Assembly: GCA_036937835.1 (NCBI GenBank)
Contig: CM072862.1
Coordinates: 23,889,501-23,953,500 of the forward strand
Direction: 5' to 3'
Origin: Pampus argenteus
Taxonomy: Eukaryota > Chordata > Actinopteri > Scombriformes > Stromateidae
Length of the DNA stretch: 64,000 nucleotides
In this document: piece by piece, positions 38,111 to 55,180 of the stretch
How the letters are laid out: each line of letters starts with the position of its first letter
How positions within the stretch are numbered: position 1 is the stretch's first letter
Program-made: the position numbers and the translations under genes
Notes under the pieces: generated by a model
The model's input: the letters and a program-made list of their open reading frames with translations, nothing else
Databases searched by the model: none
What the model was told of the DNA's origin: nothing

Positions 38111-41100
38111 ACCAAATAATGAGTTTCTCATTCCCTTTAACTTCCCCCTTCCAGTGTATCACAACACACTTCATTGGATTAGGAATACAATTCATTTTAT
38201 GAAATATAACAGAATAGATTGCGCTGCTTGCACACAGATGAATGTGGTGTCATCAAATCCTCGGTTCGGCCTGTCGGAGATGTCATACAGTGTTTTGCAA
38301 CAGCGTTTTGTTTTCTGGTGGATGAATAAACACAAATATTTGACAGCGTTTTCTTCATCCCGGGATGTGATGAGATGCCTAATAAAAAAAAACGTGGATC
38401 GCTGCTATATTCTTATTCCATACAATAATCAAGCGATTATTTTATGTTTGCGTTACTCAATTACGTAAAGAATTAACTTATTTTTAAGTGGCTGTGGTTG
38501 GTTTGAGGTCTGGTGAGATATACCGGAGGAGTTATGAATGTGCAGGATATGCTTGATATTTTTATCCTAATAAATACCTGTGAAATCTCACGGCTCCAAA
38601 ATGCAAAATGCACCGTAAACATATTAAATATGAAACAGTCTTTGACAGGCGTGCCATCTGAGAAACTGTAAAAGAACTTTGTAATGCACTTCTTTTTTTT
38701 GTTGTTGTTTCATCAAAATAAGGTGATGTACTATAAAAACAAACTGTTAGCTGCATAAAAGTATTTAAAGTTAGTTAAAAAAAATTGATAACAAATTATC
38801 GGCGGATATTAAAATAAGCAAGATTTAAATGCTATAAAGTACAAAAACACAGTCTGTTCTACTTATTCAGAGAAAAAAACCCCAAAAAACTACTTACCTA
38901 AAGATCCAAAACGTATTTGACACTCATTGACCTAAACTCAACCGAATTAAAGAGCATTACACTCGGCCTCGGTTAAAATGATTTCATGACACATTACAGT
39001 CAAATAAGCGTTGTGTAGATCTCATACACCACATCTACTTTAGATCAGAGGAGTAAAAAAACGGAGCCAAGTGTGTCCCGCAGCTGTCTGTGCTTGTTCA
39101 TAAAAGTGGTCAGGATAAGGACAACGCTGGTGCTCCACCAGCCAGAGAGTGCTCACTGGTAATGTTGTAGGTGTAAATGGAGTCATGCTCTGTTGAAAGA
39201 GTAAGGCTTGTGTGTGCGTACTCCCCTCATCCATCATATTCCAGAGTTTATGTGTCTGTCTATGTGGGCAAGGAGAGACGGAGGATGCTCTCCAGCCGTG
39301 CCCCGGAGATAGGCTGAAGAGAGGATGACAGATGACGGATGAGGTGCCGTCATGGTTTCCTAAGAGCTCAGTAAGACCTGTCTTCTGGTGGCACGTCTAA
39401 ATTATTACATCGGCTTGGCGGGCGTTTGTGAGTGCTCAGCTCACTCTTCGGTTATTCTAGTGAGGCTGCAGACCTTTTTAGGTTTTGTGAGCTCGTGAAT
39501 TTTTTTTTTGTTTTTATCACTCACAGTCTTTGGGAATTAAGACAATCATCCGAGTACCTCTTGGCATTTTAAATTAAGAAGCGTCGGCTGTTTTTTTTTT
39601 TTTCAACGATAGTAACACATTTGAAAATGAATCTTGACATTAATTAAAAAGAGAACTGTGACATCGAAGAAGAGGACGCCAGATGTATTACCCAGCTTCC
39701 TTTTCACCACAGAGGTCCAATGAAATCTCACATCTATTTTTTTTATTTTATTCCCAGCATCCAATCAGACTGTAGTAAAATATGCAGGCATGCGTGTTTT
39801 GTGTCTTGTTGTAATCACCTGCTAAGTTATATCAGAATAATTATCTGAAGAATTATTATGTGAAGGAAAATTTTACTTTGCAAGTGTGCTTACATGGTCT
39901 CAAGCGATCACTCCTATTATAAAATACTTGACACAAACAAGCCGTAATGATGAATCCTACCACATACTCATTAATTCAAGAGTTAAAAAACAAAACAAAA
40001 AAAACCCAACAACCACACACATGCGTGGAGTGCGATCTGCTCCCTGAGGGCAGATTCTCTCGCTGTGAGCTCGGATAGCGAGGGGCCGCTTCCCCTCTGT
40101 GTTCGACTGTGGCCCTAGAAAGCGTAACTGGCAGAAATGTGAACTAGACACATGTCTCTGCCAGACACCGTGGGTTGGTGCTGAGTGGGTGCTTCAGCAT
40201 GCCAAGCTGGTGTAAGGGAAAAGTAGGGCAAACAATGCTGTCCAAAACACAACAAAGTGGACCTTTTTTCTGTAGAGAGGGAAGTACACAGATATTAAGT
40301 GTCAACACGATTTACATATATTTGCAAATAAAATAGAAACAAGAAGTAATTGTTACAGCAAGTGCAGCTTTTCTAAAGTCCCATGGTGCATTTGTGGTTT
40401 TGCAAGCTGCAAAAGAAAAAACAAAACATGGTTTTGATTATGCTTGTCCTCGCTTTGGGTAAGTAGGTATTATTTCTTGTAATGTACATAAGGAAATATA
40501 CTTTCACACATTTGCAGAGTGCATTAAAAAAAAACATTGAGAAGGTGGCGATATCTTACTCTATATAATTAAATATTCTAATAAAGAAAAGCTGTGAATG
40601 TGTAAGAAATGAAACATTTATTTCCTTTATTAAAGGTGTTATACTGACATGTTCCCTCACCCCCACACACTCTTTTGTACTGAATCTCCGCTCTGGCTTC
40701 GTCGTCTCTATTGTGAAAATGCTACTTTAGTATTTTCATTAATTACCCGCACTGTGGTTCAGACACGCTGATGAAGAGGCAGCACTGAAACGTCTCTGGT
40801 TTTTGAGAAGGTTTTTTTCATATTCGACACGCCCTCATTTATGTCCAGGATTCATGTTTGTGACTGAAATCAATCTGGTGTTTTTGGGCTGCAAAAACAC
40901 CATTATTGATAAGTCTATTAAATATTTAATACATTCTCCCAAAGCTGATGTAATGTTTTGCCAAGCCGACTGTCCAAAACTTAAAGATACAACATAATTA
41001 TCACCTTATAATAGTGAATGTGTTTGTTAAAACATCAAGCAGACATGAAACATTACATTACATGTTCATATCCACATGATACATGACACATGTCTGAGTT

Positions 41101-43014
41101 AATATACCTGACAACAAAAGCAGCTGGTGTCCTCTCGCTTGTCACTAACGTTGTTTGTTCGGTGCTGCATTGTACCAGAGCGACGGGTCTCTGCGGGTTT
41201 GTCACTACAAGCGGCCCCCCATTCACTTTACACATTTGTTCATAAAAATGTTCATGTAAAATATCGAGTAGCTGCAGCGTGCAATTAATACCATATGAAA
41301 AATTGTTGCATATCAGCTTTCTAATTCACTGAATCATTAATAGTTTCAGCACCGCGACGGTTGAGTGTCCAGCATAAACAAAGAAAACATCCATCACCAT
41401 AGATACTGATAGATGCCTCGCACAGCCAGCTGCTGCGTTATATTCATGTTGATGAATGTAACACAATATAACAATGAGGATGTAATGTTCTCTTCCAGTT
41501 CCCACTTACTGGTTTGGCAATTCCCCCAATATGGGAAAAAAAAAAAACAACAACAAAAAATAAAAATATCGACATAATCTGTGTTATATTTCTGGTAGAT
41601 GCTGACGATTTTATTTTGAAATTTGAAACAATTTATGTAAATCAAATATTAAATTGATTCTCCGTCGTGCTCCTAACCAACATGAGGTTTAATAATTCAC
41701 ACCTCTAAAGAAGTAAAAGTTTCTCTACGGATTAGTGTTTCATATAAAATGAACAAACATAATTACTATATATTATTGACATAAAAGAACAGCTTTTTTC
41801 TATTCTCCATGATCATAAAAAAGTTATTATTTTCTGATGGTCTTTCGTATCCAAAATCTGAATTTTGAGTACATTAATTCATGATGAGGATATCTGTGAT
41901 TTAAAGACTTCCCCTTGTGTTCTCCAGTAGTTTTGTAAATCCATTTTAATTGCCTGACTGCGTTGAAATGAAATGAATCACAGCAGTATTAATAGTGGCT
42001 CCACAAGCATCAATTAGCAACAACGAGGCATCATCCTCCTCCCAGCCAACCGGTTGTAGGGCGCCTCCAAAGGATGCAGCGAAGGGGGCAAGCAGCAGCG
42101 GGAAAAAAAGAAGGAAGCAGCGCGGGAGCCACGTGGAATCTAAATGTGACAGCTAAGCGTGGCTAACATGTAGCTGTCATGTTGAGCTGTTAAAACAGTA
42201 GCAAAGCTGTCAGCTCGCTCAAACTTAACCCGAACGATTCTGTGATGTCTTAAAAGCTCTGACTTCAGTCCCAACCGTCGTCCGCTTTCCAGATCTAGAG
42301 TCGTTAAATGACTCACACTTTTTTTAGGATTGCACGCTAAAAAAAAAGATTTTTACCACGGGGTTGGTTCAAATGAAACATTAATGTCCTGCGATCATTT
42401 CATCAGAGGAAACAAAACCTCCATTCCTCAGACGTCACATGAACAAGGTTTTGTTCTGCTAATATAATAAGTTTAAAACAATCTATCATCCAACTGCTAC
42501 TTGGCTCGCAGTTGATTTAATCCAGATGTGGACGTAACCAGATTAAGAAGCAAGTCTGCCAGATCTCCACTGGATACATCCAATCATGTTATGTATGAAG
42601 CACACTGTAGGAATACAAAATATTTCAACTGTGATAGCAGTGGATGTGCAGCGGGGAACTGTATAGGCATTCTGTCTTGTGGATGCTTCTTGAAAGCAGA
42701 GATGTGTGCCAAGAAGGAACTAATTCCCTTGCAAATCCATTCACTTGAATGGTTGTCATCCCTCCGATCCATTCAAATTTGATTTGGCAAAAAAAAATAA
42801 AGAAAGAAAGAAAGTAGTTTGCGTGACAGAACCGTGAGCTCCAATTGGGGGAGGTGATGAGGAGGAGGCGAATGACGTACATGCCGAGCTAAGTGAGTCA
42901 GGAGGAGGATTCCCAGGGCTCATTAAATATACCCGCAATAAATCTGATTGCTCATTTTTGAGATGGCAGTTTATGTAGCGTGGAGCCAATTAGATTTACT
43001 GTACGGATAATACA
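38111..43014. other. Non-coding, intergenic or intronic
   Basis: AT-rich with isolated GC-richer patches at about 40020-40140 and 42040-42150. No supported exon. Small open frames on both strands have no recognisable motif. Confidence 0.6.
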
Positions 43015-43150
43015 TGAGGGGGCTCAGAGCAAGAGGGTCCCGGGTTTGAAGCCTCTGGCTGTTTGGTGCTTTTCTGTGTGGAGTCTGTATGTATGTTCTC
43101 CACGTGTCTGCCTCCGTGTACTCTGCCTCCTGCCTCAATTCAGGCGCAAG
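43015..43150. repeat. Degenerate teleost repeat, opposite orientation to the 12964 copy
   Basis: GGTCCCGGGTTTGAAGCC, TTTCTGTGTGGAGTCTGTAT and GTTCTCCACGTGTCTGCCTC match the other strand of a high-copy fish repeat. In intact copies these phrases precede the reverse complement of the GACTGT/GCATGT region seen at 13130-13190. Confidence 0.65.
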
Positions 43151-43510
43151 ATTGAGATTTCAGCAGCTAAAAAAGAATAATCATTGGACTTACTTTAAAT
43201 TAAACGGCCAGAAAGTCCAAATGTGTCTGTCCAAAGTGTAAATAAGCACTTCTTGGACAATAATTTGCTAAATCAAGTCAAAGGTTTTGTTAAAGTGTTA
43301 AGTTGCAGCTTGTTCTTCTTCTCTTTTCTTCTCTTTTTCTATTGTTTGTTGGACTTAAATCTTTTATAGCCTCTTTTTTTCCTTTTGTTTAAGATGTTGT
43401 TGTAAATGTCATCATTTGTATATTAAGTCTCAGTTGAATTTACAGTCAACAGACCTGAATTGTTAATAGCTTTTTGAGAACAAAGTCTAAAATGTCTATA
43501 TACAGACATG

Positions 43511-43537
43511 ACACACACACACACACACACACACACA
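43511..43537. repeat. (AC)n microsatellite
   Basis: Thirteen perfect AC units. Confidence 0.95.
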
Positions 43538-43785
43538 GCCATTAAGTGACTCTATTGGACTTACTGAAGCTTTGTTACATTGCAGTCTAGAAAGCTTGTA
43601 CCATACTTTCTTCTACAAATCAATACCAATCAGTCAACACTAACCACGGGGGATTGTTTTGTTTTCTAACAATATACACGCAGGTGCAGAAAAATAAAAA
43701 AAGGCGTTAAGACTCGAAAATCAAGACGAGACTCAGCAAAACGCGGCTGAATAATCCATAACTCTGCCTTTTACTCTGCAACGCT

Positions 43786-43821
43786 GTGTGTGTGTGTGTG
43801 TGTGTATGTGTGTGTGTGTGT
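43786..43821. repeat. (GT)n microsatellite with one GTAT interruption
   Basis: Two perfect GT blocks separated by a single TGTATG interruption. Confidence 0.95.
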
Positions 43822-47465
<3,644 letters not shown>

Positions 47466-47617
47466 CTCTGTCAGTGAGCTTTAATTATTACAGCCAGTAA
47501 TTCAGAAGTGCTTGATGTGTTTATCAATAATAAAAATTGTCTACGATTGTGAATATAATGTTTTCTGGATGTCAGGTCAAAATGGTAACAAAACTGTTAT
47601 CTCCAATGTGTCAATAA

Positions 47618-47621
<4 letters not shown>

Positions 47622-47651
<30 letters not shown>
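47622..47651. repeat. (AT)n microsatellite
   Basis: Fifteen perfect TA units. Confidence 0.95.
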
Positions 47652-47654
<3 letters not shown>

Positions 47655-50335
47655 GAAAGACTCCAAACCCAACAGTCATGTACGTGACATCATAACTTTC
47701 TCCACGAGCTACCCAGAGCCACTGAAGCAAACATTAATATGAAGCCTGTGTGTTTGGTACTGGGATGTAATCATACGAATAACAGGTTTTGCTCATTCTT
47801 TCGCTTCCTGGCTGATAAAAGGACCGGGAGTATTTTTATTTTTTTATTTTTTCCCTGAAATAAGGTCCCATGGGGGACAGCGGATGGAGGGACTTTGCCT
47901 CCCTACAGCTGCTAGATGTTTGCTCAAAGATAAATCTGTAATGAGGTCAACTAAACTCCCATCTGTTGTTGTTTTGTTTGTTTTTTTTGTTTTTCGTTAA
48001 AAGTTGATGGTCTTAGTTTGACTGAATATTACATATACAGTTTAAAATGCTGTATTTTTGGCTCGATTGATAAAGCGTAAGTGTTGGTCAATCACACAGA
48101 TATGATTCACTCGCTCTCCTTCCATATTGCTTTGTTGTCGATGGCTTGTCTGTTTCATCACCAGAAAAAGGTTGCCATGTTCAAAGTGGTTTGCGTAGCG
48201 TTATCTTCATCTGGAAGCTTATATTGTATATTATATTTTATTTCTTTATCGGGGGGGAAGAAGTAGATTATACTGAACCTGCAAATGTCTGGTGATAATT
48301 TATGATATTCAAGAACCAATATTAAAATATAATGAATCCTGGTGGCTCAGTGGGCAGCACAGTACCATGTACTTCTGCTACTGTACACTCTGGATCCTCT
48401 CTTTACATATTTTCTCTCTGGTTTGAAGTATCCAATGTCAAAAATATAACAATATCAAATATATATATATTTTAAATGTCGACCCTTGTTGTGTGACTGT
48501 GTGTGTGTTTTGTGGCTGACACACACATAAGCTTACAGTAGACGGGTCTGAATGTCAATAATATTAATTTATATCACCACTTGGCATGTCACAAGGCTTT
48601 TACCGAAGCTAAAAATCATAAACACATTTACACTTTAATCAATATCATAGAAAATATGGCGCAGCAATGAATGTTCCTTTTTTTTTCTCCTGAGACATGA
48701 GAGCCAAACACGTTAATACAACTTGAACATAATTTATGGGGCTGAGAGGCGCCACTACAGCACTCGAACTGTCATACATCCCTCAACCGATTGAAAACGG
48801 CAACGGGAAGATAACACTTTCTGCTTATGCTTGTAATGAGATGCCCTGCCTTGCAACTGATAATATGTTCCCACAAAAAAAAAAAAAAAAAAGATTGCTA
48901 ATGGCTGTAGTGATGGAGGAGAAGAGGATCAAAAACTGAACCGTCATTTAAAAGTCATTCAAAAGTTTTATTAACAAACTTTTTTTTTGAGGGAGAAAGA
49001 TTTTGACATTCGATAAACATTACAGATTTTTCACCATTTTGGGACATAAAAAGATATTGATACCAATGACATACTCAGGTATGGACATGTTGCTTCTGCA
49101 CACATGCTTTCCAAATATATCATTTAACAAGCATCCTTGTACTGGTCAATAGATGTTGCAGTTTGTTTGTCAGAAAAAAATAGGGATAAAGTTATCACCA
49201 TTACTAGTTCAGGCTTTGAAATGTTGGAAAAAGGTTTTTTTTTTTGTTTTTTTTTCATACTTTGAGGCATCATTGCACTCAGTTATAACACATATGTCAA
49301 CTTAGTTGCTAAGATGCAGGGGCATGGACACAGTCAGGTGATTAAAAAGAAAAACACACAGCTAAAAAAAAAAGGAAAATTGTTTCATCAGACGACTCTG
49401 GAGTTAAATGCTTTAAGGGTACCAGACATCTTTCATGTACTGTAACATCAGAAAACGTTTCGGTTTTATACTCCAGTATAGAAACTGTAGCTCAGAGATA
49501 TGTCCACCATACCATATCCAACCCATACAACAAGAACATGCAACTCGCAACAACTGCTTCACTCAGTCACTAACTTTTTATGTGTTGGATATCTGCACCC
49601 AGCTGACCTCGTTGCCACGGCACCCTCCTGAGCCTTTCATTATACTTCATTCTTAACGTGTCTGTATCTGAACCTTGCAGGCTGACAGGTGTTAAATATT
49701 AATATAAATGCATAATGGCATGCATATTGGAATATATATATAACACACGTAATTAGTGCCAGAGTAAAGTCTGACTTTGAAATCTCTGAGGAAACTTTTT
49801 TCTTTTATTTGTCAGTTTTTTTTTAAGCTCATTTCTCACCAAATCAATCTAAAACAACAAATCAAAATAAATATATTACTTTTTTTATTTTTGTCTGTTT
49901 AAGCTTTTACATTTTCTGACTTTCACAATGTCATTTTTTTTAAGCTACTGGCTGGTGTTCAATTTCTTTTGCAATTTAGTTTTCCTCATTAATCCGAAGA
50001 TGGGGAATCTTGGCAGCGCTAGCGCAGCATGAAAGCATTTTTTTTTTTTTTTAAATCTAATTTTTTGTTTTTACCCCATTTTAAATAAAACTGGTTCTGT
50101 TTTGAGGAAATATAGTGTAGGAAGCAGTGGGATGGGGGCAGCAGAGGGAGCCTTTCTTTTTTTTTTTTTTTTTTTTTAAAGAACAACTCTAGCTTTCATG
50201 AAAAATTAGTATGCGGAAGACTGGAGGCATGTTGTGCAAGGATCTACAGGCATTGCGCAACATGCCTTCACTGAGGCTCAAATGGAGGTTCGGGGATAAA
50301 AGGATTTCCACAAACACAGATCGAGTCTTTTTACA
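47652..50335. other. Non-coding, downstream of apip
   Basis: A fragment reading GGTGGCTCAGTGGGCAGCAC at 48341-48360 resembles the start of the repeat seen at 43015. Long A and T runs lie at 48877-48892, 50038-50052 and 50157-50177. A minus-strand AATAAAA at about 48972-48966 could serve as a distal poly(A) signal for apip. No coding exon is recognised. Confidence 0.55.
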
Positions 50336-50341
50336 TTTATT
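50336..50341 (-). terminator. Poly(A) signal of apip (AATAAA)
   Basis: The first minus-strand AATAAA after the apip stop codon, giving a 3' UTR of about 580 bases. Confidence 0.55.
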
Positions 50342-50916
50342 TTTACTGAAAGGTGTTTGACAAGCTGACCACAGTCATTTGTGTGTATGCAGTGTTCATC
50401 AGTCATTATATTTGGTGTCTAAAGGGAAATATGGCTTCATAACTTCAGGATTTGAATATTATACACATTACATTTAAGTAGGAAAACCTAAAAAGAGACT
50501 TTAAAATCACTTCTGCAACTCATTTACATGCAATCAGTTTTTTTATTGATTGAAGCAAAAGGCAGATCAATTGAGATGCACAGTATGTTCATGTCTGACA
50601 TACACCGAGATCTTGATTCAGTGCAGTCGAACCTGAATGGGAAAGCATTTGAACCCAGAGACGTTGATTTGACAGCTTCTCACTCATGAGTTGTCCCACA
50701 GTGCTTTGCAGCATATCTCTAGGTGCTTCCAGATCACAGGCATTCAATCTCCTTCAGCTCTGAATCTGTCTTTACCATCAAATTTCATCAATTTTGAAGC
50801 AGGCCTGGCGTGAAAGGCAAATGATTACAATCTGTTCTCGTGATTGAACTCCACTGACCTTTCTGCGATAAATGTCTTTTTTTTTTTCTTTAAAAAAAAA
50901 AAAACACCAGCGAATA

Positions 50917-53900
50917 TTAAACTATTCCTTTCTCTTCCACCGGGAGGGCTGAAGGGTCTAATCCACACTGCTTCATCTGGACGGCGATGTCAAACAGGTA
51001 GTCGTAGCATTCACACCTAAAAAAGGTAAAGAATATTAATATTTTTTGTTAAACATGCCCACAATAAAAAAACATACGGTATTTTAAAACAAGAAGTAAA
51101 AAGTGCAGGAGGTAAATGCTTACATGGTCTTGGCTTTTTCCCATGACTCGCCCCAGACGTACACACCGTGTCGGCGGACGAGGACTGCACATGAATTTGG
51201 ATATTCCTCCATGGCTAAAGCCATCCGGTCTTTCAAGTCCCTCTCTTCTGGTGTATTCTCAATAATAGGCACTACCAGAGTGTCATCATACCTGCGTATG
51301 CAGCACATAAAATGACGTAATACCGAGTTTTACTCATCACCACAGCAGTATCAGATACAGTCTTGCAAAGACTTGCCTGCTCTCGAAGCTGCTACACAGT
51401 CACATAGAATTTCTGTGGAATGAGCATCAATCAGACTGTATGTGGTAACTAATTTGACCAAAAATACCAGACGTGTTGTGATCCGTCACATGTTTCAGCC
51501 TGCTGATCTTGAGACAGTTCTTGAGAACAGTAAGGAAGTAGGACGAGACCGGGGGCGCAATTATTTACAGAGAGATCACGGACAAGCGCGAGATGGTCAA
51601 AATGTACGATATGTTTTATGTGCAAATAATCATAGACGAAGTTGAAACGTGTTGATTTGAAGAAAAAGTATGTTTGTTTTTGTATGTTGGTTTCCACAAC
51701 AAAAGGTGGCCGCTGCAATACCATGCTGCTAGATGCAGGAAATGTCTACAGTCAGATTAATTACAGGTGAAGTCGGCATGTTTCTGGAGACACTCATTAA
51801 TGACAGTTTTTTGTTTTTTTAAATCATTGCACCTTCACAGAAAACAAATACTATACTGTGCAAATTCACAGTTTTAACGTTTCTAGAGCGAGTCTGCATC
51901 GTGCTACTTCAATAACCGAGACTTTAAAAACCTAGAAAAGAAAAAGAAGCGAAGGGTTGAAAACTCTTTCGACTTCACTAATCTTTGCTTCTTGATTACA
52001 TACCGATAGTTGGTGCCTGAGGTGCCCTTACGTATCCCCTTGATCATCTCCTGGTGTGTTATCCTGAACTCTTTGCCAGGATACAGCAGTGTTGCCATGA
52101 CAGCAGCCTTGGAGTGGGTGTGTATAACTGCCTGTGCCCCTGTATTTCAGCAAAGGAAAAGCTGATTTGGATTTTCCAGTGTCGTATACTTGTTTTTTGT
52201 TTCTCATCCTTAAAATAATAATTATAACGAGACAACAGAAAGAATACCTCCCAACACAAATGATTTAAAAAAATAAAAAAAATTCCAAATATAGTGGCAC
52301 AATCTGAGTTGTATTAGAAATAGCTAAAGTATATGGAAGCAAATTCTGCAAATTCTGATTCTCATCATCAAATTTCCAGAAAACTGTAGAAACTTTCTGC
52401 TGGATTTCTATGATAGAAAGGATTAGGGAGTAGTTGATGCCAAAATATCAATTTAGGAGTGAAATATTCTTTTAAAATCTATATCTTATCTGCTTTTCTA
52501 GAAATAATGTCATTGGAAAAGGAAGGTTTAAGCTTCTATGTGACTTATCCTAACGTTTGAGTCCTTAAAGTCCTTATAAAATGAGTAAAAAAGTGGATGT
52601 CGGGAAAAAAAATAAATCGATTGCTCATTTTACAGTTGCAAAATCACAACATTCAGCATTTTTTTTACCTGATGTTTTATATCTACATTCAGACTTTATA
52701 ATCAAACCCGTGATGAGTTATATCATAGGTATGGCTGGTATGTATGTATTAGCGTCTCACCTCTCATCGTATATGCATTCATAAAGAGAGGGGTGCACTG
52801 GCTCTTCTTTAACTGCTTCCAGGCAGGTGGACAGCTGATGTCCTTCTCCTCCACGTCACAAACAAACATGTCTTCTGACTGAGGAACACACAAACATGTA
52901 TAAGAAATGTATATATTTTAAAACTTTTGGCACTATTTTTTTTGTTTTGTTTTAATGTACATGCTGCTCAATCAGGATTCGATTAAAAACTTGCTCACCT
53001 GTATTCTCTCTTTCTGGACGCCTGATGGTGCAATGTAGATCTGGTCTCTGAGTTGTACAACAAACAAAGTGCTATGTGTCAATAAGAAGAAATACCACGT
53101 TTACACTAATAATAGAGTATAATAGGCTTCCATGGCAGTAGCTGGGCTCCTCTCAGGTTTCTTTTTAAAACGATGGTGTTAACTATAAACTGAAACCACT
53201 ACACAACCTGTAAGACACTCACTATAAAGCTTTTACAGCAATCCATAAAGAACCCAATCCCCAAGGCTGTTTTTAGAAAGTAATTACTTTAACTTCTGCA
53301 GCAAATTACCATTGTTGCAGATACTCATAATGCACTTTAAAACTAAACATGTGCATTGTAAATAACATTTCAAGCAGTTCACGGCTGACAACTTATAAAG
53401 GCTTGACATTTCGAACTCAAGAAAAGTGGAAATATCCGACACCACTGTCTGCAAATGGTCTGCTTATCCTTATAAACGGCTCTTTAAGTAAGGTGGTGAC
53501 TCCAAGCTAATGCCAGGAGAAGGTGGGCATCTCAAGGGTAAGTAACGACACCCTTGTGGCACAGGTACATTTTGATTGTCCACAGTCTAGAGGAGGTTAC
53601 TCCTTGCAGCTCGTAGCTGTGAATACAATCGATCAAACAGGAAAAACTGTAGTTTAGATGATGTATGTTGTTGGGTTTGAATATGGTTTTTTTAAAGTGT
53701 TGTTTATGATATTTTACTAAGTACTTTCACTGTGTGTCAAAGACAGTCTTTGATTTCATGTAACAACTTAATTTTATCTACTTGACATGATAATAATTTT
53801 ACATTCACTGAATTCTGCTACACTCGAAAGTTTAGATTTAAAAGGATTGCATCATTATAACCGTTTCCGAATATTTCCGTCGTCATAGCCATCACGCGGC

Positions 53901-55161
53901 TGTGCAAATGCACAAACTTCAAGTGGATCACACTTGCCTCGCCAAAAGGTTTAAGTAACAGCAGTAACAACAAGACGGTACATGCAGTCTTTAAATAAAC
54001 GCTCACAGAAGATAAATCATTAAGCTGTCATGTATGTATATTCATAAAGTCAATGAATGATGTAATTATGTGGTTTAAGTTTAAATGTCTCTCTCAAAAA
54101 ATCTTTGAAATAAATCATATTTTGGCCTAAATGTTGCCTTCAGAATGCAGAGGATAAACCCACTGAATGCTTCTTTATCTGGCAACAAACACCAGATAAC
54201 AGAGGAGCATATTGATTTTCAGAGCGAGGCTCGGCGAGGACGCCTTAGGCTCCGAGTCATTTCTGAGTCAAAAGAAAGCAACAGTGAAAAAAACTTGAAA
54301 TTCAGACCTGCACTCACTCAGAAAGTAAAAATACACACATTGGAAGTTTTGTGTAAGATCTCATTTGATATCATTATCATCATTATTGTGCTTTATCTGG
54401 TGTTAGGAGCATCGTTTATGGTTCAGGATGTAGTTCATGTCAGGGCCACAGATTCAGATGTGTCTTGTTTTTTGACCAAATAAAAAAAAGGAAAAACAAA
54501 TGAAGGAAAATGAATAATTTAACAAGATGAAAGGAAACTCTTTTGAATCATTTCGGAGTGACAATATGTTTTTTTTATCTGAATGAAATACCAGCACACA
54601 GAGCTGCAGCCAGTAAATCTTGTTTTGGTTTCAACTGAAACAAATATCTGGCGTTCCCCATTTCAAACAGGGATCTGCTAATGGAGAAAAACTTTAATAA
54701 CAGTGGATAAAACTAAAGCTGGGGCATAGAAATACAATACAAATGTACCATTTCAGATCTATCACAACCTGAAATAATCATACGAACCCTCTTTTCAAAC
54801 TGATTCCTCCACCCGTCCCCGTCACCCATCCCAGCTGGTAGAAGAGTCGACACAGCTCAGGAATCAGTACGCGAGGATGCTCCTGGTCCTGCAACAGTCA
54901 CACAACTCTTAACACAATCAATATGAATAAAAGGATCACTACATTTTTAATATACATACTTAAATGAGTGCAAAAAGAAGTAAAGTCCTGTTAAAACTCC
55001 ATAAAACAGGCCTTTACACACTGTGGCACTCGTCTTTTATTGCATCATTTCATACAAATACAGGTCAGAGAGTTCATCCGTCGTGACCCGCTTACCTGCT
55101 TCTCTGAGGAGTCTTCACAGGCATCTTGGTAGTTGTTGCTGGTGCCACACAAAGCCGACAT
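50917..55161 (-). CDS. apip: Methylthioribulose-1-phosphate dehydratase (APIP), complete, seven coding exons
   Basis: Joined on the minus strand, exons 55161-55096, 54888-54788, 53047-52999, 52878-52761, 52139-52004, 51291-51124 and 51016-50917 (stop TAA at 50919-50917) encode 245 residues, against 242 in human. The phases agree at every junction. The enzyme dehydrates 5-methylthioribulose-1-phosphate in the cytosolic methionine salvage pathway; in mammals it also restrains Apaf-1 and caspase-1 dependent death. It is a class II aldolase-fold protein. The GTGGG loop is near residues 45-49. C100 corresponds to the human substrate-site cysteine, H118, H120 and H198 to the zinc ligands, and E142 to the catalytic acid/base. 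It ends KGIV, like the human NGIV. An in-frame TAG in the upstream exon (57217-57215) supports the chosen start. All splice sites are GT-AG; the exon 54888-54788 donor is weak. Nothing indicates pseudogenisation. Confidence 0.97.
54782..54788 (-). other. Weak splice donor after the second apip coding exon
   Basis: The exon ends AGAGG and the intron starts GTTCGTATG, lacking the usual A at +3/+4. The junction is nevertheless required: it completes a Gly codon with the first A of the next exon and restores the conserved GDQIYIAPSG segment. No better GT lies close by in the correct phase. Confidence 0.8.
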
Positions 55162-55180
55162 AACCTGTAAGGAAACCATT
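55162..55180 (-). other. 5' UTR bases and acceptor of the first apip coding exon
   Basis: TTTCCTTACAG precedes GTT and the initiator ATG. The -3 base is G, an adequate initiation context. Confidence 0.88.

Noticed and set aside
51449..51724. 91-codon minus-strand and 67-codon plus-strand open frames
   Set aside because: They lie within an apip intron and show no conservation with APIP or any known protein.
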